Assembly (NCBI GenBank): GCA_038230035.1
Contig: JBBRNX010000001.1
Coordinates: forward strand, 248,001-312,000
DNA: 64,000 bases
Reading direction: 5' to 3'
DNA from: Gaiella sp038230035
GTDB taxonomy: Bacteria; Actinomycetota; Thermoleophilia; Gaiellales; Gaiellaceae
Numbering within the stretch: position 1 is the stretch's first letter; every line of letters begins with the position of its first letter. A program made the translations under genes and the position numbers. A model generated the notes under the pieces. That model was not told the DNA's origin. It was given only the letters and a program-made list of their open reading frames with translations, and searched no databases. Shown one piece after another: positions 17,361 through 26,846 of the stretch.

Positions 17361-17366
17361 CAGACC

Positions 17367-18380
17367 ATGGCCGTGACGGACAACAGCATCGTTGTCGAGG
17401 GGCTCGTTCGGGACTTCAAGATACTCCGGGCGGTCGACGGGATCGACCTTCACGTCGACGGCGGCGAGATCTACGGCTTCCTCGGTCCGAACGGCGCCGG
17501 CAAGTCGACGACCGTCCTGATGCTGACCACGCTGCTGCCGCCGTCGGCCGGCTCCGCGCGGGTTGCCGGCTTCGACGTCGTCCACGACGGGCCGAAGGTG
17601 CGCGCTGCGATCGGCGCCGCTCTTCAGGAGGCCGCGCTCGACCCGCTTCTCACCGGTCGCGATCACTTGCGCCTCCAGGCAACGCTCCAGGGAATCCCTC
17701 GCGGCGAGCGGCCGGCACGGACAAAGGAACTGCTCGAGCGGGTCGGCCTCTCTGACGCTGCCGACCGCAAGGTCAGGGGCTACTCCGGTGGCATGAAGCG
17801 GCGTCTCGACCTTGCGCTGGCGCTCGTCCACCGGCCGCGGATCATCTTCCTCGACGAGCCGACGACCGGCCTCGACATCCAGAGCCGGACGGCTCTCTGG
17901 ACCGAGGTCGCACGGCTCGCGAGAGAGGACGGCGTCACGATCTTTCTCACCACCCAGTACCTGGAGGAAGCCGATGTTCTTGCGGACAGGGTCGGGATCA
18001 TCGACCACGGGAAGATCGTCGCTGAAGGCACGCCCGGCGAGCTGAAGGACGAGATCGGGCGGCCGAGCGTGCACGCGACACCGCTGCGCGACGACGAGAC
18101 GACGCGCGTCACTGAGGTACTCGCACGCTTCGGCGAGCCGGTCGCCGGCGCGGTGCGCGACATCGCGGTGCGCTTGCGGGACGGGACGTCGGGTCTTGCG
18201 GACGTCGTGCGCGCACTCGATCAGGAGGGGCTTGTCGTGGCGAATCTCGAACTGCAACAGCCGACGCTCGACGACGTGTTCCTCGCCAAGACCGGCCGCT
18301 CGCTCGAAGGCGCCGGCGCCGACGAGGAACCGCCCCCCACTGCTGCCCGTCGTCCCGACGCTCAAGGAGCGCGAAGCTGA
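17367..18380 (+). CDS. ABC exporter ATP-binding protein (DrrA-like)
   Basis: A 337-residue ATPase of the daunorubicin-resistance (DrrA/CcmA-like) class. Walker A is GPNGAGKSTT near residue 38, signature YSGGMKRR near 135, Walker B IIFLDEPTTGLD near 157, and the switch His in TTQYLEEAD, where Q replaces the more usual H. The C-terminal DUF4162-like domain (about 220-315, ending LDDVFLAKTGR) is typical of drug and lipid exporters. It energises the two ABC-2 permeases that follow. The substrate is unknown. Confidence 0.92.
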   Translation: MAVTDNSIVVEGLVRDFKILRAVDGIDLHVDGGEIYGFLGPNGAGKSTTVLMLTTLLPPSAGSARVAGFDVVHDGPKVRAAIGAALQEAALDPLLTGRDHLRLQATLQGIPRGERPARTKELLERVGLSDAADRKVRGYSGGMKRRLDLALALVHRPRIIFLDEPTTGLDIQSRTALWTEVARLAREDGVTIFLTTQYLEEADVLADRVGIIDHGKIVAEGTPGELKDEIGRPSVHATPLRDDETTRVTEVLARFGEPVAGAVRDIAVRLRDGTSGLADVVRALDQEGLVVANLELQQPTLDDVFLAKTGRSLEGAGADEEPPPTAARRPDAQGARS

Positions 18381-18388
18381 GCGCGACG

Positions 18389-19153
18389 TTGACGGAGCAG
18401 GTCGGGGCGGTCGCGCGACGTTCCATGACCCGCACGCTGCGCCAGCCGGCCAGCGCGATCCCGCCGCTCGTCTTCCCGACCGCCCTTTTGCTCGTCAACG
18501 CCGGCGGCCTCAAGGCGTCGACTGCGCTGCCGGGGTTCCCGACGGACTCGTTCCTCGCGTTTGCGCTTGCCGTCCCGTTCATCCAGGGTGCGCTCTTCTC
18601 AACGATGAACGCCGGCACCGACCTGGCGCGTGACATCCAGACCGGGTTCCTGACGCGGCTCTCGCTGACGTCGCTGCGCGGCTCGGCGCTGCTCACCGGG
18701 CAACTCGCCGGGATCGTCGTGCTCGGCCTCGTGCAGGCGATCTTCTACATCGTCGTCGGACTGGTGGTCGGGGTGCACTTCGCCTCGGGCGTCGCCGGGG
18801 TCCTCGTGCTGCTGGTCTTTGCAGCCGTCGTGTCGCTCGGCTTCGGGGCGCTCGGCTCGTTCCTGGCACTGCGGACGGGGTCCGGCGAGTCGATCCAGGG
18901 AATCTTCCCGTTGCTGTTCGTCTTCCTCTTCATCTCGTCGATGAACACGCCGCGCAACCTGATCGGTGTCCAGTGGTTCAAGATCGCAGCGACGGTCAAC
19001 CCGGTCTCGTACCTGATCGAGTGTGTACGCAGCCTGATCATCACCGGCTGGGACGGCCAGGCGCTCGCGCTCGGCTTCGCCGTCGCGGTCGTGATCTCTG
19101 CGATCTCGCTCGTGCTTGCCACCCGAGCGCTACGCGGGAGACTCGTGCGATGA
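18389..19153 (+). CDS. ABC-2 type exporter permease (first subunit)
   Basis: A 254-residue membrane protein with about six hydrophobic segments in the ABC-2 layout. It has a short cytoplasmic N-terminus, a helix around 28-45, a long loop, then helices from residue 70, and a C-terminal helix before the RALRGRLVR tail. The loop motif NPVSYLIECVRSLI matches DrrB-like permeases. The TTG at 18389 is taken as start; the CTG overlapping the ATPase stop (CTGA, 18377) is in frame and is an alternative. It overlaps the next permease by ATGA and probably forms a heterodimeric channel with it. Confidence 0.85.
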   Translation: MTEQVGAVARRSMTRTLRQPASAIPPLVFPTALLLVNAGGLKASTALPGFPTDSFLAFALAVPFIQGALFSTMNAGTDLARDIQTGFLTRLSLTSLRGSALLTGQLAGIVVLGLVQAIFYIVVGLVVGVHFASGVAGVLVLLVFAAVVSLGFGALGSFLALRTGSGESIQGIFPLLFVFLFISSMNTPRNLIGVQWFKIAATVNPVSYLIECVRSLIITGWDGQALALGFAVAVVISAISLVLATRALRGRLVR

Positions 19154-19917
19154 GGATCTGGCCGGTTGCCCAGGGAGTTGCCTGGCGGACGCTGAAGATC
19201 GTGCTGACGACGCCGTCGCTGTTCCTCCCGTCGCTCATCTTCCCGCTGTTCTTCTTCACCGCCTTCGCGGGAGGCCTCTCACAGATCAGCCACGTGCCGG
19301 GATTCAACTACCCGCTCGGGTACACGGCCTTCCAGTTCGTCTTCGTCCTGCTGCAGTCGGCTGCGTTCGGCGGCGTGTTCACGGGCTTCGGCGTCGCGCG
19401 TGACTTCGAGGGCGGATTCGCTCGCCGGCTGCTGCTCGCGTCGCCGAACCGCAGCGGGATCGTGCTTGGCTACGGCCTGGCAGCACTCGTGCGCTGGGCG
19501 ATCACGGCGACGATGCTCACGATCATCGCGCTCGCGGTTGGGATGGACGTCGGCGGCGGCGGCGTCGACATCGTCGGCCTGTACCTCCTCGCTGTGCTCG
19601 TGAACATGGCTGGGTTCCTCTGGGCCTGCGGGATCGGGATGCGGCTCCGCACGATCCAGGCAGGGCCGCTGATGCAGATGCCGGTCTTCCTCATGCTCTT
19701 CCTCGCACCCGTCTACGTGCCGCTGGAGCTCCTCCACGGGTGGATTCACGCGGTTGCGCGCGCGAATCCCGTGACGTACGTGCTCGAGACCGGCCGCGGC
19801 TTTCTCGCAGGCGACCCACCGCACATCGCACTCGCCTTCGGGCTCGGGATCGCGACGGCCGCGGTGCTCGCCCTGTGGGCGTTCGGCGGTCTGCGGCGCG
19901 CCGAAGCCGCGGGATAG
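19150..19917 (+). CDS. ABC-2 type exporter permease (second subunit)
   Basis: A 255-residue ABC-2 permease, paralogous to the one before it, with six predicted helices (for example LFLPSLIFPLFFFTAFAGG near the N-terminus and a final ALAFGLGIATAAVLALWAF). The DFEGGFARRLLLASPNRSG elbow and ANPVTYVLETGRGFL are the conserved family positions. The start at ATGA 19150 is translationally coupled to the upstream permease. The ATPase plus two different permeases make a complete three-gene exporter. Confidence 0.88.
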   Translation: MRIWPVAQGVAWRTLKIVLTTPSLFLPSLIFPLFFFTAFAGGLSQISHVPGFNYPLGYTAFQFVFVLLQSAAFGGVFTGFGVARDFEGGFARRLLLASPNRSGIVLGYGLAALVRWAITATMLTIIALAVGMDVGGGGVDIVGLYLLAVLVNMAGFLWACGIGMRLRTIQAGPLMQMPVFLMLFLAPVYVPLELLHGWIHAVARANPVTYVLETGRGFLAGDPPHIALAFGLGIATAAVLALWAFGGLRRAEAAG

Positions 19918-19933
19918 ACCTACGCGCGGTGAT

Positions 19934-22657
19934 CTACGTGGGGAGGATCCCCTCGGTACGGAGTGCGCGGAGCACTGCCTCCACAACCCGGGGATCGAAC
20001 TGTGAGCCGGCTGCCTCCTGCATCCGGCGCTCCGCCTCGTCGACGGGCAGTCGCTCGCGGTAGGGCCGATCGGTCGTCATCGCGTGGAAGGCGTCGCACG
20101 CGAAGATGATTCGTGCCTCGATCGGGATCGCCTCGCCGGTGAGCCCGTCGGGGTAGCCCGTTCCGTCCCAGCTCTCGTGGCAGGCGCGGACGATGGGCCG
20201 CACTTCCGCCAGCTGCTCGATCGGGGCAAGGATCCGCTCGCCAAGCTCCGGATGCCGTTCCACGACAGCGCGTTCGTTCGGCGTGAGCGGGCCCGGCTTG
20301 AGCAGGATGTCCGCGGAGATCCCGATCTTTCCGATGTCGTGGAACAGAGCGCCAAGCTCGAGCCGTTTCAGCGCCGCCTCGTTTAGGCCTAACTCGCGGC
20401 CGACGCGGACCGACAGATCGGTGATCCAGCGTGCGTGGGAGTGGGTGTACTCGTCCTTCGCCTCGAGCGCGTTCGCGAGCGCCTCGACGGTCGACAGGAA
20501 CGTCCGCTCGAGCTCGTTGAAGGCGAGGGCATTCGAGATCGCGAGCTTCGCCTGGCTGGCAATGCCTCCGAGGAGCTCGAGCGACCGCTCACTGAAGTCG
20601 TTCCCGCCCACGCCCTCGACCGCGATGCAGCCGCGGTAGCTGTCGAGCTGGAATGGAGCGATCGCGAAGGTCCCCGCCTCCTCGCCGTGAGGAATTGCTT
20701 TCTGCGTCGTAGGGTCGATCATGTACGGGGCTGTTGCCGTCATCAGGCGCTGTGCCACCGAGATGTCAAGCCTGACCCCCAACGTCTTTGCTCGACGCTC
20801 TTCGTCGGTTGCGTTCCAACATGCGATGCACTCGATCTCGGTGCCCGACGTCGGCAGCCACACTGTGGCGTGCGCCGAGCCGAGGATCTGGGCGGCGCGC
20901 TCGGCGACGCGCTCGGTGACTTCTACCAGCTCGGTCAGCGTCGAAAGCTCCTGCGAGAGCGTGAGCAGCGCTTTGGCACTCTCCGCCTCGCGACGCTGTG
21001 CCTCGAACAGCTGGGCGTTGACGACGGCCACCGAGGCGTGGGCCGCCAGCACCTCGAGCAGCCTGAGGTCGTCCGCGTCGAACTGGTCGAGGCCGAGCTT
21101 GGAGATCACGATGACGCCGACGACGCGGGAGCCGTATTTCAGCGGGACCGCGAGCAGCGACTCCTCGATGGAGTCCGTGCCGGGGATCGGCACGCCGTAC
21201 TCGCAGTTGGCGGCGTCGCCCGTAAGCAGCGGCTCGCCGGTGGCTGCGACATGACCGGTAATCCCCTCGCCGACCTCGCGGACGAGAGCCTGTGGGCCGC
21301 TGGCGCCGGGGGTGCCCGAGAGCTCGCCGCGGAAGGTCACGAGCGTCAGCTTGTCGTCCTCGAGCGTGAAGACGCGGCAGTTGTGGTAATCGATCAGCTG
21401 CCTGAGCTCGTCGGCGACGGTGTCGCCGATCTCGCGCGTGTCGTTGAGCCGACCGAGCTTCCCGGAGGCGCTCTGCAGCATCTTCAGGTGTGCGATCGAC
21501 CGGACATCCTCACGTCGCGTCAACGATTCGCCGGGGCGCTCGGTCGTGTGCTCGTCGAAGACGACGATCTCGTGCTTTCCCCGTGACTTAGCGGTCATCA
21601 TCGCCGCCTCCGCGCATGCAACGAGCTCGCGCGGGTTGGCGGCGTGATCCGGGCCGATCGCGATCCCGACCGAGACGGTGATCGTGCCTACCGTCTCGAA
21701 CTCCGTCGTAGCGACGTCGCCGGCGAGCCTCCGCGCCAGTCTTTCAGCGGTCGACAGGTCGACGGAGGGCGCGATGATCGCAAACTCCTCGCCGCCGATG
21801 CGGAACACGGCATCTCCCTCGCGGATGCCCGCGCGCAGGACGTTCGCAACTTCGGCCAGGACATGGTCACCGAGTGCGTGGCCGTGGATGTCGTTGACCC
21901 GCTTGAAGTCATCGAGGTCGAGCATTACGAGCGAGACGGTGTCATGCGCCGACGAGGCGCGAAGGAGCTCTTTGCGCAGAAGCTCGTGGAATGCGCGGTG
22001 GTTGTAGAGGCCTGTGAGCGGGTCGGTCTGCGCCTGGTGCTCGAGGCTCGCGCGGATGTGCGCGTTGTCGAGCGCCAGCGCTGCGGCGTCCCCGAAGCGC
22101 GTGGCGAGCTTGAACTCCTCTTCGGTGAAGAAGGTGTCCTCACCCTCGCGATAGATGTTCAGTGTCCCTTTCAGGTTGCCGCGCGCGATGAGTGGCACCA
22201 CGATCAGTGACTCCGGCTCGATGGGTGTTCCCGCGACGAACCGGACGCGTGGGTCGAGGTGCGCCTGATTGGCGAGCACCGCCTCACGATGCTCGACCGC
22301 CCAGCCGGTGATCCCCTCGCCGAACGGGAACCGCTCGGCGAGGATCTCGGCTGCCCAGCGGGAGCGCGCGAGGCGCGGGATCATCTCCCGCTTGGCCATG
22401 TCCACCTCGTAGATGTGCATGTCGTCGTACGGGATCAGCGGCGTCAGAGCCTCCGCGATGCGGTCGAGGAGCCCGTCGAGGCTCTGTTCCGAGAGGACGT
22501 CGTGGAAGACGTCGGCAAGCCGCTGGTACGACTCGACGAGGCTGTCGGCGGTCGCCGAGACAGGGGCGGAGACAGGCGGGGAGGTGGGCGGCGTGACGCC
22601 GTCCGCGTCGGGAAGCAGCCGGATGTGGGCCGCGGAAGTGTTCTGCCGAGGATTCAT
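19934..22657 (-). CDS. GAF-GGDEF-GAF-GAF-HD-GYP cyclic-di-GMP signalling protein
   Basis: A 907-residue cytoplasmic protein with both cyclic-di-GMP synthesis and breakdown modules. A GAF domain covers about 50-200. The GGDEF domain covers about 205-370, with the active motif GGEEF at 288-292 and an inhibitory I-site REGD at 279-282, exactly five residues upstream. Two further GAF domains lie at about 400-550 and 560-715. A C-terminal HD-GYP phosphodiesterase covers about 720-900, with H773-D774 (FHDIGKIGI), the His in ACHESWDGTGYPDG and the GYP loop. Both catalytic motifs look intact. The GAF domains likely sense small ligands or redox state. The ATG at 22657 is preferred, since the longer reading upstream enters the HAD gene. 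No transmembrane segments. Confidence 0.9.
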   Translation of the reverse strand: MNPRQNTSAAHIRLLPDADGVTPPTSPPVSAPVSATADSLVESYQRLADVFHDVLSEQSLDGLLDRIAEALTPLIPYDDMHIYEVDMAKREMIPRLARSRWAAEILAERFPFGEGITGWAVEHREAVLANQAHLDPRVRFVAGTPIEPESLIVVPLIARGNLKGTLNIYREGEDTFFTEEEFKLATRFGDAAALALDNAHIRASLEHQAQTDPLTGLYNHRAFHELLRKELLRASSAHDTVSLVMLDLDDFKRVNDIHGHALGDHVLAEVANVLRAGIREGDAVFRIGGEEFAIIAPSVDLSTAERLARRLAGDVATTEFETVGTITVSVGIAIGPDHAANPRELVACAEAAMMTAKSRGKHEIVVFDEHTTERPGESLTRREDVRSIAHLKMLQSASGKLGRLNDTREIGDTVADELRQLIDYHNCRVFTLEDDKLTLVTFRGELSGTPGASGPQALVREVGEGITGHVAATGEPLLTGDAANCEYGVPIPGTDSIEESLLAVPLKYGSRVVGVIVISKLGLDQFDADDLRLLEVLAAHASVAVVNAQLFEAQRREAESAKALLTLSQELSTLTELVEVTERVAERAAQILGSAHATVWLPTSGTEIECIACWNATDEERRAKTLGVRLDISVAQRLMTATAPYMIDPTTQKAIPHGEEAGTFAIAPFQLDSYRGCIAVEGVGGNDFSERSLELLGGIASQAKLAISNALAFNELERTFLSTVEALANALEAKDEYTHSHARWITDLSVRVGRELGLNEAALKRLELGALFHDIGKIGISADILLKPGPLTPNERAVVERHPELGERILAPIEQLAEVRPIVRACHESWDGTGYPDGLTGEAIPIEARIIFACDAFHAMTTDRPYRERLPVDEAERRMQEAAGSQFDPRVVEAVLRALRTEGILPT

Positions 22658-22710
22658 GCCGCTCGTCGCCTCATCGGCTCTTGGCGGCGCGCCCTTGAGA
22701 GTCGGCGTTT

Positions 22711-23379
22711 CTACAGTGAGCTGAGATCGAGCCGCAGCAGGTCGGCGATCGTGTCGACTGCGACGTCCGCGAACTGTGCCTCCGGGTACTCGACGAGCGT
22801 CGCCGGGTCGTGGGCGTAGTGGCCCTGGCGCGGGAAGATGGTCGTGACGCGCTCGCCCCACACCCCCTTGACGGCGGCGAGGATCCGCAGCTTGTCGTCG
22901 AAGAGCACGTAGCGGCCTGCCGGAAACCGCCGCTCGACGTCGGCGAGCTCTCGCTCCTTGTGGACGTAGACGAGAACGCGACCGTCGACTGCAGCGAGGA
23001 TTCCCGAGCGCTCGATCTTCCGCGGCTGGAAGACGACATCCCCGTCAGTGAAGATCACAGTCGGACCGAAGTCGTCGAGTTGGGCGATGACATCGAGCGC
23101 CCCAGGGAACAGCCGGTCTGCGAACGGGTAGTCGACGAGCCACGACGAGATCCCCACCAGATGCGGCTCGTGAGGATGTTCGATCCTGAACCGCTGCAAC
23201 GCTCCGAGGTAGTCGGCGTAACCGAGCTCCCGGCGGAGCTCCTCGAAGAGCACGAAGTACTCGCGGGCTTGATCGGTCCCGATCTCGCGCTCGAGATACG
23301 CGTGGAGGTCCTGCGTGACGCGGTCGTGGTCGAGCAGCGTGTTGTCGACGTCGAACAGGAAAACGACGTCGTGCGTCAC
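22711..23379 (-). CDS. HAD-superfamily hydrolase
   Basis: A 222-residue phosphatase-like protein of the haloacid dehalogenase fold. Motif I is FDVDNTLLD (D10, D12), a Thr/Ser motif II is likely in VIFTDGD, the motif III Lys lies in VHKER and the motif IV acid pair in YVLFDDK. The insertion between motif I and II is an all-helical cap of about 80 residues. The substrate is unknown. It is only 7 bp downstream of the 6-phosphogluconate dehydrogenase gene, suggesting cotranscription and perhaps a sugar-phosphate role. Confidence 0.85.
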   Translation of the reverse strand: MTHDVVFLFDVDNTLLDHDRVTQDLHAYLEREIGTDQAREYFVLFEELRRELGYADYLGALQRFRIEHPHEPHLVGISSWLVDYPFADRLFPGALDVIAQLDDFGPTVIFTDGDVVFQPRKIERSGILAAVDGRVLVYVHKERELADVERRFPAGRYVLFDDKLRILAAVKGVWGERVTTIFPRQGHYAHDPATLVEYPEAQFADVAVDTIADLLRLDLSSL

Positions 23380-23386
23380 CCGGTCT

Positions 23387-24400
23387 TCACTCGCCCTTCT
23401 CGAGGTGGCCGCCGAAGCCGTGCCTCATTGCGGAAAGCACCTTGTTCGCGAAGTCGCCCTCGCCGCGGGACGAGAACCGTTCGAAAAGGGCGGTCGCGAG
23501 TACCGGCGCCGGGACGGACTCGTCGATCGCGGCGAGCACAGTCCACCGTCCTTCCCCGGAATCGGAGACACGCCCGGCGTAGTCGCCGAGATCCGGGCTC
23601 TGGCGGAGGGCCTGCGCTGTGAGGTCGAGCAGCCAGGACTGGACGACACTGCCGCGCCGCCAAACCTCGGCAATTGCAGGGAGATCTAGCTCGTAGCGGT
23701 ACAGGTCGGGATCGCGCAGTGGAGTCGTCTCGGCATCGACTGCGCGCTCGGTCGCGCCTGCGTTCGTGTGCTGGAGGATGTTGAGCCCTTCGGCGTAGGC
23801 GGCCATCAGGCCGTACTCGATCCCGTTGTGCACCATCTTCACGAAGTGGCCGGCGCCGCTCGGGCCGCAGTGGAGGTAGCCCTGCTCTTCCGAGGACGGA
23901 TCGCCGTCGCGGCCGGGGGTCCGCGGCGCGCCTGCGACGCCCGGCGCGAGCGCGAGGAAGATCGGGTCGAGGAGCGCCGCCGCTTCGTCAGGCCCGCCGA
24001 CCATCAGGCAGAAGCCACGCTCGAGCCCGAAGATGCCGCCGCTCACGCCGACGTCGACGTACTGGATGCCGCGGCCGGCAAGATCCTTGGACCGCCGCAG
24101 ATCGTCGTGGTACCACGAGTTGCCGCCGTCGACGACAACGTCCTTCGCCTCGAGGTGAGGTGCGAGCTCCGCGAGCACGCGGTCGACGATCGCGACCGGG
24201 AGCATCAGCCATACAGCTCTTGGCGGCGTGAGCTTGGCTGCGAGATCCTTGAGCGACGAGGCGCCGATGGCGCCGTCGGCTTCCGCGGCCTTGACGGCAG
24301 CCTCGTCGAGATCGAAGACGACGATCTCGTGCCCGGCGCGAAGCAGCCGGCGCGTCATGTTCGCCCCCATCCGGCCGAGTCCGATCATCCCGAGCTGCAT
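23387..24400 (-). CDS. gnd: 6-Phosphogluconate dehydrogenase (decarboxylating)
   Basis: A 337-residue enzyme of the short GndA/YqeC-type class, which oxidises and decarboxylates 6-phosphogluconate to ribulose 5-phosphate. The dinucleotide-binding motif GLGRMGANM is at 5-13. The substrate and catalytic region GGNSWYHDD, VSGGIFGLERGFCLMVGG and HFVKMVHNGIEYGLM (catalytic Lys and nearby Asn) is complete. The C-terminus ends GFGGHLEKGE. The ATG at 24400 has a good GGGAG ahead of it. It supplies the oxidative pentose-phosphate step missing from the tkt-opcA operon 14 kb away. Confidence 0.93.
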   Translation of the reverse strand: MQLGMIGLGRMGANMTRRLLRAGHEIVVFDLDEAAVKAAEADGAIGASSLKDLAAKLTPPRAVWLMLPVAIVDRVLAELAPHLEAKDVVVDGGNSWYHDDLRRSKDLAGRGIQYVDVGVSGGIFGLERGFCLMVGGPDEAAALLDPIFLALAPGVAGAPRTPGRDGDPSSEEQGYLHCGPSGAGHFVKMVHNGIEYGLMAAYAEGLNILQHTNAGATERAVDAETTPLRDPDLYRYELDLPAIAEVWRRGSVVQSWLLDLTAQALRQSPDLGDYAGRVSDSGEGRWTVLAAIDESVPAPVLATALFERFSSRGEGDFANKVLSAMRHGFGGHLEKGE

Positions 24401-24464
24401 ACGGTGGCTCCCTTCTCTGCTGGCGAGGATTTCAGGCGAGCCTAGTCTGCCCGCCGCTGGGTCT

Positions 24465-26846
24465 CTAGCGCTTCGGCTTCGGTGCGACGTAGACGAACGT
24501 GCGCGAGCCGAGGAGCGAGCCGTACTTCGCATCGGCGCGCGGGCCGAGGCCGGGCCAGACGTACCACGTGTACAACCCGGGGCTTAGCTTCCGCGCCTTG
24601 CCGGCGTACGTCCATTTCGCCGCAAGCTGGACATGCGTGGCGGTCGGCCATGTCGAGAGCACCTTGGTGGAGTCGCGCCAGAGCTGGACGTTGTAGTACG
24701 TCGCAGCCGGGACGGTGACCCACCGCAGGAGCGGCGGTTTGGTCAGGTGTTGACCCTTGGTCGGGCTGGTCAATGCTTTCGACTTCGGAGTCGCGAGGAG
24801 GATGACGCCCTTCGAGCGGTTGCCCGACTTGTCGAAGGCGACGATCAGGAAGCGGTAGCTCGTTCCGTTGACGAGACCCTTCGCGGTCACCGTGGTGCCG
24901 AGACCGCTGTAGATCTCCCGTCCGACGGCGGGCTCGCCTGCAACCGACCGGGTCACGACGATGGACCCGAGGTCCTTCGCCGAAGGCGGCTTCCAGGAGA
25001 GCGTCACGAGCCGGTCGCCGGGTTTTGCTACCGCGCTTAGCACCTCTCCTGGGGGAGTGAAGTCGGGTGGGGGAGCCTTCTGGCCGACGGCGAGCACGGT
25101 GACCGTGACCGACTTCTTCGCTGTGTTGCCGGCTTCGTCCTTGGCTGTGAAGACGACAGTCGTCGGCCCGATCGGGAGGACGTTCGGCATGTTGTTGCTG
25201 ATGGTCGGCGTCGAGACGAGATCCGTGGCTGACACGCCCGCGAGGTAGGCCACGACCTCGGGATCGGTCTTGAGGGTGCCGCTCGCGCTCGTGGCGGTGA
25301 AGCTGACGTTAGGCGCGTTGATCGCCGGCGGCGTGGTGTCCTGCACAACCACGAGGAACGTGCCGGACGCAGTGTTGCCGGCGGAATCGGCGACTCGGCA
25401 GCTGACGGTCGTCTCGCCGATCGGGAACAGCGAGCCGCTCCCAGGATTGCAGGTGATCGCGGAGGGCAGGAGCGCTCCACCCGAGTCGGCGGCGCTGACC
25501 GTAAAGCTCGCGATAGCTCCTTGCGGGCCGTTCGCCTCGTTGTACCGGGTCGACGGCAGCGAGAGGACCGGTGGAGTCGCGTCGATCGACCAGGTTCGTG
25601 TCGCCGTCGCGGAGTTGCTCGCGGCGTCGGTCGCTTTCACCGTGAAGGTGTGAGAGCCGTCGGCCAGGCCGCTGTAGACAGCCGGCGAGGTGCACGGTGC
25701 GAAACCGCCGCCGTCGAGCTGGCACGTCGTTGTGCCTTCTGATGTCGTGAAGTCGAGGGACGCTGTGCGGAGGTTCGTCAGCGCGGGAGGGCCGCCTGTT
25801 ACTGCAACGGCCGGCGGTGTGGTGTCTGCAACCGTGATCGTGAAGCTGTTGGTGCCGGTGTTTCCGGCGGCGTCGGTGGCTGAGCATGTCACCGTGTTCG
25901 GACCGAGGTTGAAGCTCGCCGAGCCAGACGCTGGGTTGCACGTCGGTGTGAGCGAGATGCCCGGGCCAGAGCCGTCGAGGGCCGACACGCCGCTGTAGCT
26001 GAGCGAGGTCGGGAAGGTGACGTTGTTGACGTTCACCGTCGAGTTGGCCGGAACCGTGACAACCGGCTTGGTGGTGTCGGAGAGGGTGACGGTGAAGTTC
26101 TTCGGCGCTGACGTATTGCCCGCTGCGTCCGTCGCCGTGCATGTCACCACCGTCGGGCCGAGTGGGAAGCTGGATCCTGATGCGTGGTTGCAGCTCGGGA
26201 CAGCGCTCTCGGTCGCGGTCGCGCTGAAGGTGACCGGCGCCGACAGGACGCCGTTGACGGAGACCGAGAACGACGCCGGAACAGTGAGGGTCGGCGCGAT
26301 CGTGTCATGGACGAGGACCGTGAAGCTTCCGGCCCGCGTGTTCCCACGACTGTCCGTCGCCGTGCAGTTCACGGTGCTCGAGCCGTACGGGAAGCTCGAA
26401 CCCGAGCTCGGGCTGCAGTCGGCCGTCGAGACCGTACCGGCGTCGTTCGCGGTCACGGTGTAGCTGACTGTCGCCGATACCAGCCCCACGACTTCGACGA
26501 CAGGGGAAGGGAAGGCTGAGAATGTCGGCGCGGTCACGTCGCTGACCGTGACCGTGAAGCTGTCAGACGTGATCGTCAGGTCACTCGGATCCGTCGCCGA
26601 GCAATTGACGGTCGTGCCGCCGTACGGGAAATCGTCTCCAGAGTTGTGGTCGCAGGTGACCGGAACTGGTCCGGCCTCGGTGTCGGTTGCGCTCGTCGAA
26701 AAGGTGACGGGGTACGGTCCTGAGCCGTCGACTAGGACGGTGAAGGAGGAGGGGAGGCTCAGGGTCGGGGGATCGGCGATCGCGCTCGGGACGACGAGCA
26801 ACGCGACGGCGACCCCGGCGGCGACGAGAAGCTGGCGCCTGCTCAC
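24465..26846 (-). CDS. Secreted HYR/Ig-like repeat protein
   Basis: A 793-residue exported protein with signal peptide MSRRQLLVAAGVAVALLVVPSAIA. It contains about seven Ig-like repeats of 75-85 residues, six of HYR type, each ending in a pattern like FPxGxxTVxCxATDxxGN followed by F.VTV.D.T.P, and one of a chitobiase/Big-like type (CQLDGGGFAPC). An Fn3 domain (VTLSWKPPSAKDLG) and a C-terminal module (PPLLRWVTVPAATYYNVQLW) follow. No LPXTG or membrane anchor is seen. Likely roles are adhesion or surface-layer function. Its GTG overlaps the stop of the upstream Thr-rich membrane protein (GTGA), so the two are coupled. Confidence 0.8.
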   Translation of the reverse strand: MSRRQLLVAAGVAVALLVVPSAIADPPTLSLPSSFTVLVDGSGPYPVTFSTSATDTEAGPVPVTCDHNSGDDFPYGGTTVNCSATDPSDLTITSDSFTVTVSDVTAPTFSAFPSPVVEVVGLVSATVSYTVTANDAGTVSTADCSPSSGSSFPYGSSTVNCTATDSRGNTRAGSFTVLVHDTIAPTLTVPASFSVSVNGVLSAPVTFSATATESAVPSCNHASGSSFPLGPTVVTCTATDAAGNTSAPKNFTVTLSDTTKPVVTVPANSTVNVNNVTFPTSLSYSGVSALDGSGPGISLTPTCNPASGSASFNLGPNTVTCSATDAAGNTGTNSFTITVADTTPPAVAVTGGPPALTNLRTASLDFTTSEGTTTCQLDGGGFAPCTSPAVYSGLADGSHTFTVKATDAASNSATATRTWSIDATPPVLSLPSTRYNEANGPQGAIASFTVSAADSGGALLPSAITCNPGSGSLFPIGETTVSCRVADSAGNTASGTFLVVVQDTTPPAINAPNVSFTATSASGTLKTDPEVVAYLAGVSATDLVSTPTISNNMPNVLPIGPTTVVFTAKDEAGNTAKKSVTVTVLAVGQKAPPPDFTPPGEVLSAVAKPGDRLVTLSWKPPSAKDLGSIVVTRSVAGEPAVGREIYSGLGTTVTAKGLVNGTSYRFLIVAFDKSGNRSKGVILLATPKSKALTSPTKGQHLTKPPLLRWVTVPAATYYNVQLWRDSTKVLSTWPTATHVQLAAKWTYAGKARKLSPGLYTWYVWPGLGPRADAKYGSLLGSRTFVYVAPKPKR

